This document shows positions 22,252 through 34,639 of a DNA stretch of 64,000 nucleotides, one piece after another. Origin of the DNA: Cryptomeria japonica (Eukaryota; Streptophyta; Pinopsida; Cupressales; Cupressaceae); NCBI RefSeq assembly GCF_030272615.1, contig NC_081411.1, positions 39,733,140-39,797,139 on the forward strand, given 5' to 3'. Every line of letters begins with the position of its first letter. Position 1 is the first letter of the stretch. Made by a program: the position numbers and the translations under genes. The notes below the pieces were generated by a model that was given only the letters and a program-made list of their open reading frames with translations, was not told where the DNA came from and did not search any database.

Positions 22252-22440
22252 CACTAGTAGAAATATGGCTAATAAATGACTAGGTGACCAAAATTTTTAG
22301 TCATGAGACCAAATTTTCGTAATTTGTTACAAGAAAGTTGTGAATTACTAAATAAATGACTAATTTGGTCGTCAGGTGAGATCACACAAATAAAAATGAC
22401 TAAATAAATGACTAGATAATTGTCTAGCTCTTCTCTTAAA
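22252..22440 (+). repeat. CACTA left terminus and subterminal repeats
   Basis: CACTAG at the tip; then at least four copies of (T)AAATGACTA(G/A) within 180 bp, for example at about 22273, 22362, 22396 and 22409. Subterminal repeats of this kind bind the element's own protein. The left flank AAG would be the 3-bp target copy. Confidence 0.65.
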
Positions 22441-24360
22441 GAAATTAGGTACTTGTGGAAATGATATAAAAAATTGATCCTAATATTTTTGTTTGTAAAT
22501 TATTTATTATTTAATTATTATTTTTATTTATAAATAATAAATTATTTTATTAGCACATGTATTATATTATTTTTTTTTATTTCCATTAATAATATAATAA
22601 GAATAAAAGTAGAACAATTTCACTTGGATATAAAACAATTTTTTAAGACAAAATAAATATTTTACCTTAAATATTTAAATTATTCTCTATATTATCCTAA
22701 ATTAAAAATTAAAAATATTTGAATTATATATATATATATTCTAATAAATAAATAAATAAATATATATATATGTATGTATATATACATCTTACTATTTATC
22801 AAAATTGCATTATATTTTTTATTGCAAATTACCCCTTTTTTATTGTCACCCATTTTTCATCTATCTAGATTAAAAATAGCCTATTTAGATTTCAAGGTCG
22901 TAATTAAAATTTTAAAAAGGTTTTGAATTGTTTAAAGAATAATTAAAAAAATTACCTCCGAAGGATAATTTGTTTCCAAAAAAAAGAACTCCCGCCAAGG
23001 AAAAAATTAGCACGAAATCAGAATTTTGATCGACAACCGGAGTAAGAGGAGCTATGGAATCCATACCATTGAATGGAATGTTGTAATCAAAACTTTGTTG
23101 TGGAAAAACTAAGAAAGAAGAAAGTGGTCTTTATCTACACTCTACAGACTATGCACAATAGAAGAATACCCAAGGAAGACATTGACAAACACAGGTATCA
23201 TACATTTCTGTGTTTTTGAATTATCAAACTTCGAATAAAATTGATCATTGGCACACCCACCTAGATTAGTTGGGTTACCCTGAATTCAATCTATGTAGCA
23301 GGGAGTCAAGGTCTTGGGAGAGAGGAATCAGGGAAGGATCTTTGAATCCATGCACCCCTATCCATAGTCGATGGTAGGGTAACAAAAAACCCCAAAAATA
23401 ATAATACCAGAAAAATAATAGTAATTGCTTATTTATGTTTTCTCTTTATCTAAACATGACATGAAATAGCTATATGGCCATGAATGCTCTTGTTATTGAC
23501 AAGAAGAACCATTATATCTACAGTTTATGAAGGCTCTATTTCTATGTGTTAGACTATCCTTTGGGCCACTGTCTTAGTATGTATGACTCTTTATGTAAAT
23601 ATCAAACTCTTACTCAATTCTAGAAACTTTAGTGTACTGCTCTCTTTGGGTTCGACAGTTTTGCTCTTTAATGTTGAGAATCCCCTGTGGCTTTGCATTG
23701 TTATTTTGTGCCTTGATTTCAAATAGTGGTCCTTTGCTATTGTCATTTTGGCTTTAGGATTGTAAGATTACTAAGAGTCTTTTGTTTTAATGACTATTGA
23801 AATCCTTGTTCTTATGGTATTGTTGCTCAATCTTTCTCTAGATTGTTCTAGTATACCCTTCAAACAAACAGACCTTACTAAAACATTCATTTAAATAATC
23901 AATAGATAGTCTCTGGTGTTTACAAGTGTTCAATAACAGTGATTGACTACTTTTATCTTGTAAACCTTTTAGACTTGTAAATAAATATAACATTACTGCC
24001 ATGATTATATTGCTTGTCCCTCTAGAGAAATCAACTTAACTGCCCCTTTATGCACTGTAATAGATATCTCTTTTATGCCTTTATCTATTTTTCTCTTTAT
24101 TTGTGATGTCCATTGTAGATGCTTTAGGTTTGGACCTTCAATACTTGATCATTGACTCTTCTGTTCAATGTTTTGAGTATCTTTGATCATAACTAAGTGT
24201 GTGTTTCTCTATGACCTCTATTGTACAAGAAGGAACCCCAGTTTCACATGAAGGAACTGTTGTTCTTCTAGTAATGACACCGTGATTCGAATCTTGTCCA
24301 GTTATGGGATTATACCTTCCCTACACTTCATTTGCAGCTACAATTTCTAAGAATGATGGA
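22441..24360. other. AT-rich interior of the CACTA segment
   Basis: Contains (TA)n near 22720-22790 and no supported coding region. The stretch from about 23.0 to 24.3 kb is less AT-rich and could be intron or captured sequence, but I recognise nothing. Confidence 0.3.
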
Positions 24361-24469
24361 AAGACTTGAAAACATCATCTTGTTTATATTTTTTGATAAC
24401 CCTTTCCTGAAGCTTAGAATTAGAAGCAACCGTAAGAAGCTCCTTCTTTACGTGAATAAACATGCCATC

Positions 24470-26660
24470 CATTTCTATATCTTTTGTGTCCTCGATGAGA
24501 TAAGTCCATAGCTTCCATCAAGAATCGTTATAACCATCCCAGTTGATTTTGTAGGTCCCCTGAAAATTTTTACAGTACACACCACAACTACTTCGCAACA
24601 TAATTCCTACATAAATTTTTCACTATTAGAATCTCTACATATTTACATGTTAAGATCCTTTAGCCACTATAGAGTTTCTACGGTTTTCTTAGCAATGATG
24701 CCCTTCGAAGGGTCTGACCAAATACTCTTCAACAACATCATTTTCATGAGCTTGAAAATTTCATTTGAAAGAAGGAAGAGCTCCGATGAGTCCAGAAATA
24801 ATCCAATCCTCATTGCAGTCCCTGATAACATACTCTAAAATCCACTCTGCACTTTTCTTGTCACCACCGATTTTAGGAGTGGCCATCAAATATTTGAAAG
24901 AGCCCTGTAAACTGCACAACTTTCATCTTCTTTCTATATCTTTCGTGTCCTCGGTGTGATAAGTCCATAGCTTACATAAAGAATTGTTATAACCATCCCA
25001 GTTGATTTTGCAGGCCCCCTGAAAATTTTTTACAGTACACTCCATAGCTACTTTGCAACACAATTCCTGCATAAATTTTTCATTGTTAGAATATCTGCAT
25101 ATTTTCCTATTAAGATCCTTGAGCCATTGTAGAGTTTCTACAATTTTCTCACAAATGATGCCCTTTGAAAGGTTTGAGGAAAAAATCTTCAACAACATCA
25201 TTTTCTTGAGCTTAAAACTTTTATTTGAAATTAGGAAGAGCTCTGATGAGTCTAAAAACAAGACAATCCTCATTGCAGTGCCTAATAACATACTCTAAAA
25301 TCCACTCTACACTTTTCTTGTCACTTTCGCTTTTAGAAGGAGCGACCATCAAACATATGGAAGCACCCTATAAATTGCATAGCTTTTGTCTGCTTCCTAT
25401 ATCTTTCGTGTCCTCGGCACGATAATTCCAAAGCTTACATAAAGCATTGTTATAACCATCCCAGTTGATTTTGTTGGTCCCTTGAAAAAATTCATAGTAC
25501 ACTCCATAGCCACTTTGCAACACAATTCGTGCATAAATTTTTCACTATTAGAATATTTGCACATTTCCCTATAAAGATCCTTGAGCGACTGTAGAGTTTC
25601 TATGGTTTTCTTAGAAATCATATCCTTTGAAAGGTCTAAGGAAATACTCTTTAGCAGCATCATTTTATTGAGCTTAAAATTTTCATTTAAAAGTAGGAAG
25701 AGCTCTGATGAGTCCAGAAATAATCCAATCCTCAATGCAGTGCCTAATAACATACTCTAAAATCCACTTCGCACTTTTCTTGTCACTTTTAATTTCAGAC
25801 GGAGTGACCATCAAACATTTGGAAGCACTCTATAAATTGCATAGCTTTCATCTTCTTTCTATATCTTTTGTGTCCTTAGTGTGATAAGTCCATAGCTTAC
25901 ATAAAGTATCATTATAACCATCCCAGTTGATTTTGCAGGTCCCCCGAAAATTTTTACATTACACTCTGTAGCTACTTTGCAACACAATTCCTACATAAAT
26001 TTTTTACTATTAGAATCTCTGCATATTTTCCTGTTAAGATCCTTGACTGACTATAGAGTTTCTACAATTTTCTCAGAAATGATGCCCTTCGAAAGGTCTG
26101 AGGAAATAATCTTCAGAAGCATCATTTTCTTGAGCTGAAAATTTTCATTTGAAAGCAGGAATAGCTCTGATGTGTCAAGAAATAATCCAATACTCATTGT
26201 AGTGCCTGATAACATACTCTAAAATCCACTCTACATTTTTCTTGTTGCTTCCGATTTTAGAAGGAGCAACCATCAAACATTTGGAAGTGCCATGTAAATT
26301 GCATAGGTTTCGTCTACTCTCCATTAGTCATCCACAAAAGCCAGATATAGAGTTATAACATGACTGAACTCCATGATGTCCCATTATCTGTGCCTGCACA
26401 ATTGATGCATTGTGAACATATGAAGAAATACTCTTCAGCAACATGATTTTCTTGATCTTAAAATTTTCATTTGAAATAGGAAGAGCTTTGATGAGTCCAA
26501 AAATTATCCAATCCTCATTGCAGTGCTTGATAACATACTCTAAAATCCACTCTGCACTTTTCACTTCTGATTTCAGAAGGAGAGGCCATCAAACATTTAG
26601 AAGCGTCTTGTAAAGTGCATAGCTTTTGTTTGATTTCTATTAGTTATCCACAAAGTAACT
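24470..26660 (-). repeat. tandem array of a captured coding fragment (about 460-bp units)
   Basis: Four near-complete units (about 24470-24930, 24931-25395, 25396-25855, 25856-26320) and one partial, rearranged unit (26321-26660). Each minus-strand unit encodes the same peptide series: EWILEYVIRHCNED, then a SELF/ALP block, MMLLKSIS, IVETLQSLKDL, KFMQELCCKVAMECT, WDGYNN and KLWTYHTEDTKDIERR. Units differ by substitutions and small indels. Unit E reads through EWILEYVIKHCNEDWIIFGL in one frame; A-D carry an extra base shortly after this point. I do not recognise the protein. It looks like a helical repeat or an amplified exon of a host gene. Confidence 0.7.
24923..25291 (-). pseudogene. array unit B reading frame
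   Basis: Open for 122 codons on the minus strand; it is the clearest single copy of the repeated fragment. It contains ELCCKVAMECTVKNFQG and KLWTYHTEDTKDIERR. Unit C is open over 25397-25753 in the equivalent frame but shifts before the WTYH block. No promoter or splice context was identified. I take it for a broken copy, not a working gene. Confidence 0.45.
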
Positions 26661-27229
26661 AGCACTTGCACCAAATAAAGTGCAATGGTTACGTCAATAG
26701 TAAGATATATAAAATATGATTTCAATCTTGTATAAATTTATGTATTAAACAAATTTTTTTTTATTATGTTGTATTTGAATTTTTTTGCATCAGAGTATAA
26801 ATAATTAATGTCATCATTGAATATCACTAGTTACTTGAATGTGCCTTGAATGTGCCATCTTTGGATTACTTTTTACATTTGTTATTCTCATGGATAGGTA
26901 TTGAACAACTTGCATGGGCGATAAAGCTTGTTTGGATAGGACCTGGAGACTTTTGAAAAGGCTAGTGAGGAAATCGAAGTTTGTTGCAATGAATTTAAAG
27001 TCAGTGAGACCCTCTACAGAAAATTTAGAGGTAGTTTGAAATGCTCATTGTTGAAATAAATCTGATAGGAAACACACACATATTCCACTCTTAGTAGGTA
27101 CAATTCAAATGAATGTAAGAAAGATTTCAAAACAATGACTCATTGTATCCTCTTCTTTCTATTATGGTCTTAGAATGTAAGATAGATCTCAAAACAATAC
27201 TAGAATACAAAATATTACAGATGGATCAG
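26661..27229. other. spacer before the transposase relic
   Basis: No recognised coding sequence. Possibly an intron or 5' leader of the transposase gene. Confidence 0.25.
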
Positions 27230-30134
27230 TGTCAAAGGTTGACTATGGAGCAATCATGCATATGATGAAAGAGTATCTAATGAGAGGAGCTCAGACAAAT
27301 ATACATGTCCATGTAATGATTGTATTGATGAAAAGGTGAAAAAAAGAAATGTGATTTATTGACATATGATAAGTTGTGGGCATAATGGTATAAGCCCTTG
27401 GGATTATAATTATTATGAAGATATGATAAAATTGTAGACTGTGAGAGATGAAGAGGAAAAACACATACACAAAGTGACAACAAATCTAGATGAAGTGGCA
27501 CCTAACATAGATGAACAGGCAGAAATATTTGGCGAAGGGTTTGCACTTGATAGAATGTTGAATGAGGGTCTAAGAGATGATTGGTCCAAGTCAATGGAGG
27601 ATACTTTAAAGCCTATTTATGCTAATTGTAAGTTAAGTTATTTGACAACAATCTTTCAAATTATTAACTTGCAAGTGGTGCATGGTTAGACAAATGAGTG
27701 TAGATCAGTTATTGGCATTATTAAGTTCATTGATACCAACTCACTCCACATTTCCAACAAAACTAAGTCAATGTAAAAAGAAAATCAGTAAGATCAGTTT
27801 GAGGTATGAAAAAATCCACACATGTGTGAATGGTTGTGTATTATTTCACAAAAATATTTCAAGTGACAATGAATGTCCGAAATGTCTTGAAGTAGGGTAT
27901 AGACAAGGGTTAAAATCAGCTGTGATTCCTAGAAAAGTTCTTTGCCACTTTCCAATAATCCCATGATTACTATGAATGCATAGGTGTAGAGACATTGCTT
28001 AACTTATGCAGTGGCATGCCCAAAATAAGAACACTGATGGAAAACAACATGTGCCTGATTCAAGGACATGGATGGAATTTGATAATAGATGGCCTGATTT
28101 TTCTCAAGATCCTCGAAATAGAAGGTTGGCTTTGGATCTAGATAGGGTGAACCCATTCTCAGATCAAAGTACTAAATTGTCAACTTGGCTGGTGTTTCTA
28201 ATAAATTATAACTTTCCTGCATGGTTAGAAACTAAACCATTTCCTTAATGTTATCATTGATTATACAAGGAAAGAAAATTGTGACTTAAAAAACAATAGA
28301 TGATTATCTAGAGCCATTGTATGATGAGCTAATAGAATTGTGGAAAGGAATTGAAGCAATTAAATCTTGAAGGGATTGCCATTCAATCAAATTCACTTTA
28401 AGAGATTCCTTATTGTTTACGATTCATGATTTTCTTGCGTATGACACATTATCTAGTCTCTTTGTTCATGGATACCATAGATGCCCTGCTTGCAACTTTA
28501 AGGATTTTGTGAGGCACTCAAGAAGTTTGCGTAAGTGTATTTACTGTGTACATTGTGCTTACCTAAAAATGGATCATCCATATCATCAGCAAAAAACACA
28601 TTTCAATAGTCAACAAGAGAATCGTGAAGCGCCATTGCTAATAACAGGTCATTACATTATTGAGTATGGATAGAAAAGAATGTCATTTATTGAAAATGAT
28701 GGGATTGCGAGTAGTAGAAATAATCCATGTAATGAAAGTAGTGTAAAATAGTTGTGCATATTGTATAAGTTGTCATACTTTAAGGATATAGCCATTAGGC
28801 ATACGAATGACTTTATGCATACCTAGAAAAATATAGCCTATGTTATTATAGAAACTCTTATACTATTTCACCACGTGAATATTTTTGAGAAATTAAGATT
28901 CACCGAAATATTTGAGTTGAAAAATATGATAATGAAAAATATAGAAAACCTGGTGCTCCATATGTCTAGACAAAGGAACAATGTGCACAATTCTTACAGT
29001 TGATATATCTGACTCGCTTTCCCACCGGACATGTAAGTAATAGAATTAGAAGCCAAACTAACATTAATAGCTTAAGAGGCCTCAAGACCCATGACTATCA
29101 TATCATAATCGAGAATATCTTACCTATTATGGTAAATATTTCAAGTTTGGCAAAGGGCCCAAGATTGACAATTATAACGTTGGGCCTAATATTGAAGAGA
29201 ATGAGCTTACATGTATTAGATCCTTCAAAATTTGATAGTTTGAGGGAGGAGGTTGTTGAAGTCCTTTGTCTATTGGAACAAGAATTTTGACCAGCAATCT
29301 TTAATATTTCTATGCATCTTCTGATACATCTAGAATATGAGATGGATGTATCCTATAGAATGATATATTAAGGTTTTGAAAATTTTTGTCCATACTAGAC
29401 AAAAACCAAAAGCCAGCATGTCTGAGGGATATTCAATGCAAGAGGCCATGGGATTTTGCATAGAATAGATGAAGGATTTTAAAAATGTCAATCGACATGT
29501 ATGGGATGATGATGAAGATGATAGAGTTGCAGGTGAAGTATTAGGAGGCAATGAATGTCACTTCAAGCTATCATATCAAGAAAGAAGTGCAATACATGCT
29601 TTTATTCTTCAAAACACATCTTCATTCGATACTTATGGCATAGGTTAAAAAGAAATTGGACAATAATTTATTTACTCAATTGCATTTGCACATTGATATT
29701 ATTAATCTTACTATTTGTACGTCATTATTTTATGTAAAAAATATGAAGAAGAGAATCAAACTTGGATGCAACATCGACCTCAAAAGCGTAGTTGTCATGA
29801 TTTGCTTGGAGGAGATTCTTTTCCAAAATTTGAAGAATGGATTGCTAATGCAATCAATGATGCAAAAGAAGGAGATCATGATATAATAATAGAGGAAAGT
29901 GAACTTTCACAATCTCCACATTTATGGGCTATGTGTTTTAGTGGAATGTGGGCCTATGGTAGTCACTTAAGAGTTGAAGAAAAAGACAAAGGAAAGACTA
30001 ATTGTGATTTTGTTGTTAGTGCTCAATTTCTTCATGGAAATGAGAAGAAATTTTATGTTGGATTTATCCAAGATATTATTCAAGTGGTTTTTTGTGAAAA
30101 TAGTCCTATATTATTAAAATATAAGTGGATCTGA
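27230..30134 (+). pseudogene. TNP2-type CACTA transposase
   Basis: A relic in shifting frames. A transposase-associated domain (about 27240-27440) reads YTCPCNDCIDEK, then HMISCGHNGISPWDYNYYED. The TNP2 core follows: YEKIHTCVNGCVLFHKN with ECPKC (27.8 kb), MQWHAQN...DSRTWMEFDNRWPDFSQ...PRNRRLALDLDRVNPF (28.0-28.2 kb), and LFTIHDFLAYDTLSSL...GYHRCPAC (28.4-28.5 kb). A DUF4218-like part reads TKEQCAQFLQL, RFPTGHVSN and LKTHDYHIIIENILP (28.97-29.29 kb). A DUF4216-like end is open at 29715-30134. The protein would bind CACTA ends and cut DNA. Many stops and shifts make it inactive. Confidence 0.85.
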
Positions 30135-30712
30135 CCATCCGTGGTACAATTTGATTAGTATGGATTTGTGCATGCAAATACACGACAATTTTTATCAGAG
30201 ATATGCTTTGTGAATTGTTTGGTTTGATGAGATAATTATAAATTATTGTTTATTTGGACATTAGGAAATGAGGAAAAAGAATTTAAGGCACAAGTTAGAT
30301 GATAGTGATCATATTTTTGGAGTTCCAATCATAGATTGTGAGTGCTCTCATGAAGAATGTGTGACCAAAAATAATGTTTTTTTATCGCATCTAGGTTGGA
30401 CAAAGAGGCTAGTTGTAAATCCACTAAGTAGTATATTATTTGTTTAATATTGTTTAATGAAATTTTATAGGCAAGAGATTTATGTACATAAGACATGATA
30501 CGATATATTTTTTTATATTTTTCAGTGAAGAGAAATAGTGCAGAGAAAAAACAAAGAAAAAACAAAAAGAAAGTAAAGATACAATGCGGCCAAGTCATAG
30601 AAGCCAATGTTTTTGTGACTGAACAAGTGTACTTGATGAAAAATATAGTTGTGGTGATGTGAAATATCACAAAGCACATGATGATTTGTAACCTGATGTA
30701 CCACATGGTGAT

Positions 30713-31560
30713 GTGCACCCTAATATACTACATAGTTATCTCTTAACACAAAGTCTAAGAGAAATTATTGAAAAACAAGAGAGAAAAGGAACAATGAATT
30801 TGCAGATGATTTATTCAAGTTTAAAGGATGTGTTTCAAGTGAAATCTGCAGAGACCACTACTTATCTATCTACTCATACCACACATAATGTGGCAGAGGA
30901 GCATGAAGTTCTAGTGGCTCAGAGTGAAGTTGTTGCATCTGCAACTTTTAAAGGAAGTATTGGATCAGGTAGAAATATTGGTAGCGGTTTGATAGAAAAT
31001 GTGGCCACTTTTGTTAAAAGAAAGAGATTGAGTCAAGATTTATATAGATTTGTAGAGAAGAATGCAAAAGAAAGAAAATTAGAATGGAAGATGGAATTCT
31101 TGGTTGAGGTGTCAAGAGATGGTGAACCCATTGGGAAAAATGTTGCAAGGTGGGCCACTGAGTTGGGCATAAGATGTAGGGCTGGTTTGGATATATGTAA
31201 ATCAAATTTTACAAACCAAGATCGACAAAGTGTGGAAAATGTTATTAAAAAAATGGAAAATGCCTTTGACACTATTGGTGGACAAATCTCAAGAAAATAT
31301 TATAAAAACAAGATGAGACTTTTGATGAACAGTTTTAGATACAATTGTAGAAAAGCAATCATGGATGGAAAAGAGAGGTTTGGCTACTCCACTCTATCTC
31401 CAAAATAGTGGGAGGCATTGAAAGAAAGCATGTGTTTTGAAGAATATTTGATAATGAGTCACAAAGGAAAGAGAGCAAGAGATAATCTAAGCGCTGAATA
31501 TATGTCATTTGGCTGAGGCGGGTTGCAAGCCAAAATGGACAAATTAGAAGTGTATGGATT
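30713..31560 (+). pseudogene. second En/Spm protein (plant transposase, Ptta/En/Spm family)
   Basis: Open to 31408, then one TAG, then the same frame continues (WEALKESMCFEEYLIMSHKGKRARDN...). The central part has GEPIGKNVARWATELGIRCR and an LSPK-W-x-x-L-K-x-x-x-x-x-EEY pattern. These fit the plant Transposase_24 type that accompanies TNP2 in CACTA elements. It lies on the same strand about 0.6 kb after the TNP2 relic, as expected. The real start is not clear; an intron may join it to exons upstream. Confidence 0.65.
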
Positions 31561-31741
31561 TTTGGTTCAATCTCCTTTTTTAATTTAATTAATTTATTTT
31601 GGACTGACTATATGTTAAAATTGACAATGTATTTTAGGTGGAAAAGAGTAATAGAAAAGAAGGTAGTATGAAGTGAAAATCCAGTTCATGCACAGAGATT
31701 TAGAATCCATTTGTTGAATGCCCACAAAGAGCCTCACAAAA

Positions 31742-31993
31742 TCATGTCAACTCAAATGAAGGGTTAGAAGATATAATGATTTTCTTACACAATCTCACTG
31801 AGAAATTTTCGTAGTTGGCTGCCTTTGTTAAGCCTATAATTTTTCCATGGAATGACCATGATTCTAGAAGTCTCACTGACTTACAGAATATTACAAATTC
31901 TTTACAACTAAAGATGAACTTATAAATTGCATCTGACCATGCTGGATAAGTTTCGGTGAATGTTTTGATAACCTTCTTTGTATATTGGTTCAC
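31742..31993 (-). pseudogene. unrecognised coding fragment
   Basis: 83 codons open on the minus strand, reading KVIKTFTETYPAWSDAIYKF and LLESWSFHGKIIGLTKAAN. The composition looks like real protein, not LTR noise, and it stands on the opposite strand to the transposase, like the tandem array. It may be another piece of a captured host gene. I cannot name it. No start context or splice site could be assigned. Confidence 0.3.
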
Positions 31994-32015
31994 TGATGCT
32001 ATGTTCTGCTACTGG

Positions 32016-32081
32016 TTATGATGTGCACGTGAAACTACACACAAACGCTTATGATGTGCACGTGAAACTGCACACAATCGA
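32016..32081. repeat. 33-bp tandem duplication
   Basis: TTATGATGTGCACGTGAAAC occurs at 32016 and 32049, period 33 bp, with one or two differences between copies. Confidence 0.9.
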
Positions 32082-32660
32082 TGACCAAAATACTCACTGA
32101 AAATATTCACAACCAAAAATTTGCATTCCATCACACATTTGATCTATCACTAAAAAGATCTTAAATATCCCTCTAACTTTACCATGTTGGCTTCAATAAG
32201 AAATATAAACATGTCGATTATCGAAACATAATGAAATCCAAACATAATCCTAATGACCATGTCATCCATCACATGTTACCACAAAATAAATAAAAGAAAT
32301 AATCAAGACCAAAATATTTCCTAACTGGGTCCTATCCATTACTGGGTTCCATATAGACGTTACCAAGATCAAGACATGTTACCAAGATTAGGACTTAGCT
32401 GAGTATGAAGTGAATGTCAGTGTTGGTGCCAGTGTAAAGAAATATGAATACCAATACCGGTTAAGTGGAATGAATGTCAGTTAACCAAACAATGAAACCA
32501 TTGACCCTGAGATAGTGAGTTTCCATCAATGACAACCCAAAATGCCATTAACTCTTACCAGATGAGTGTCAATTGCCAGCATTATTTACATTGCATGATA
32601 ATCTTGCATTGATTGTTTGTTGAATGCATTTCTAGATCTAGTGTTAGTGGTTGGATTTTT
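32082..32660. other. unassigned flank of the Copia insertion
   Basis: No gene recognised. It contains ACCGGTTAA and ATCAATGACAACCCAA-like words shared with Copia LTRs in this window and may be a decayed LTR piece. Confidence 0.3.
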
Positions 32661-34428
32661 TGTTGGACACAATGGATCACTATGAGGGGGGTGAATCAGT
32701 GATTTAAACAATTTTTTACTTAATCAAAGCTATACTAGTTCAATATGAAATTAAAAAAATGCAGACCAGTTACCAAAGCAATGCAAACAAGGTGCGTAGG
32801 AGAAATATCTAAAATAATAATATAATACACACATGAAGATGCAACACTCAACACTAGATGTACGAGGAAAACTCAATGTGGGAAAACCCTTAGTGAGAAT
32901 AGTTGTTGGAGATCTGAACTACTCCAATGCAACCTCACAATGAAAAGATCTGATTACAAATTTTAGGGTACCAACCCAAGGAGCACCAACCCCTGATTTA
33001 TGAGCAACAACTCAAAGGAACACAAACCCCTACACACTTTATAGGCTACAACCTAAAGGAGCTACAACCCCTACACTAAGCACCTACTCAGTGAAAATAA
33101 TATGAAAAGTCATATATACAAATGAGATACTTCCTACAAATGAAGTTTCTCAACCCTTTAAAGCTTTGCACTACCAGTTTCTATCTTACTAGTTTGTATC
33201 AACTCAACACACACTACAACTTAGCCTTTATACTGGTTCTAACTCTACTTAATTTTCTCTCCCTCTATTGAATTGAATTCAAAATCACACTATGTCACTC
33301 TTTATCGGGTACTGCTTCTTTCAGTTGGTTACCTCTACATTCGGTGCTCACTTTATCGGTTTGTTCCTTACATCGGTTCACCCTACTTCTCCTTACTGGT
33401 ACACTCTTCACTCACAAACACTGCAAGTATTTTTCTCTTGGGCTTTGAAACAACAATTTCACCCTATGCTTCACCCTTCAGTAACCACAACTATCTATCT
33501 TAGGACGTCACACTTAAACAAAAATTTTCCCACCAAGAAACAATTCAAACGGAGGGTGGCTAGGGTTTCCTTCTATCAACCAACTCTACATCCAATCTAA
33601 TCTGATCCACCTTGGATCACACACCTGCTTTGGAGGAATAAGCCATCACACGTTTTCCATCTGTCCAAAGTATGTTTGCCAAAATAGCAAACTCAAACAT
33701 AATTTTTGGCCTTGAAATCTGTCGACACATTTATAAACTAGTTGTTTCCTTCTCGAAGTCCTTTTCTAATCTGATTTCCTTGCTTCAATCTAGGTGCCCA
33801 CAACTCCCTAATATTTCTCTATTGTTCATTCTTCCTCAAGCTGCATCAATCTATTATCAACCCATGATTTTTGGTTGTTTCATTTAATGTCGAATAACTA
33901 TTCCAACAACCATGTCGATGGAAACTTCACCGACCTCTGCATGGTCACCACCTTAGCTCCATTTGGCATCACATTGGCATACACTCATCTCAATGACACA
34001 GGGTTGGTTTGAACTTTCAACAAACTCATACCAGCACAAGACCTTACTAGTAAAACCCTCTTCTACTGCTATCTGGCAGCATACACTACACGAGTAGCTC
34101 AACTTCACCTCTAGTGGTTTATGATCTCTTTGTCATTCCACTTCTTTATCACAAACATTATCACAAGAAAATGACTAGCCTTCATATTGGTTACAAATTG
34201 TCATACCAACAACCAACTTCATATCACTTCTTACCGGTGATGTCACTAATAGTCTCAATACCTGCTTGTCATCCATGCCTTCATACCGGTTTTGTCTTCC
34301 ACCATACTGGTTGACAAGTCTTCGTGTTAAACTTCCTTATGTCAGTTCAATCTTCTTCATACCTGGTTGACATACCCTACCGGTAGCCTGCAATACCGGT
34401 TGACATTAATGACAACTCAATGCCAACA
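32661..34428 (-). repeat. 3' LTR of the full-length Copia
   Basis: On the minus strand it starts TGTTGGCATTGAGTTGTC and ends GTGTCCAACA, 1768 bp, homologous throughout to 39770-41509. The first 100 bp hold several ACCGGT words. The ORFs 33273-33600 and 34114-34314 are LTR sequence. Confidence 0.9.
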
Positions 34429-34440
34429 ATCTCCCCCTTT
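34429..34440 (-). promoter_or_regulatory. polypurine tract
   Basis: AAAGGGGGAGAT on the minus strand, abutting the LTR start TGTTGGC. It is identical in core to the tract of the minus-strand Copia at 21396. Confidence 0.85.
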
Positions 34441-34639
34441 GGCATTGATGTCAAAATTATCTTTTCTTGTTTCTCTCCCCCTTTGATAGCAATGACAAAG
34501 GGAACCTTAGTCTGACACCAATAATCTCTTCCTTGTCTATAGCCAATTAGGACACATTCTCCCCCTATGTCCATACTTCATGATTCAAGATTCATAGGAT
34601 AGTAACAATTATTGAATCCCCTTGAATCACACATCCTCC

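Larger units (their letters stand above)
22252..31770 (+). mobile_element. CACTA (En/Spm) DNA transposon, right end not found
   Basis: Starts with a CACTA-type terminal sequence, CACTAGTAGAAATATGGC, followed by repeated AAATGACTA motifs typical of subterminal transposase-binding sites. Coding relics of a TNP2 transposase and a second plant En/Spm-type protein lie at 27.2-31.6 kb on the plus strand. A matching inverted terminus was not seen, so the right limit is only the end of recognised coding sequence. The element may run further or may have lost its end. Confidence 0.65.

Noticed and set aside
33273-33600. Plus-strand ORFs in the Copia LTRs (also 40205-40585 and 40356-40599)
   Set aside because: Both LTR copies give similar short frames on the wrong strand; they are LTR sequence with no coding signature.
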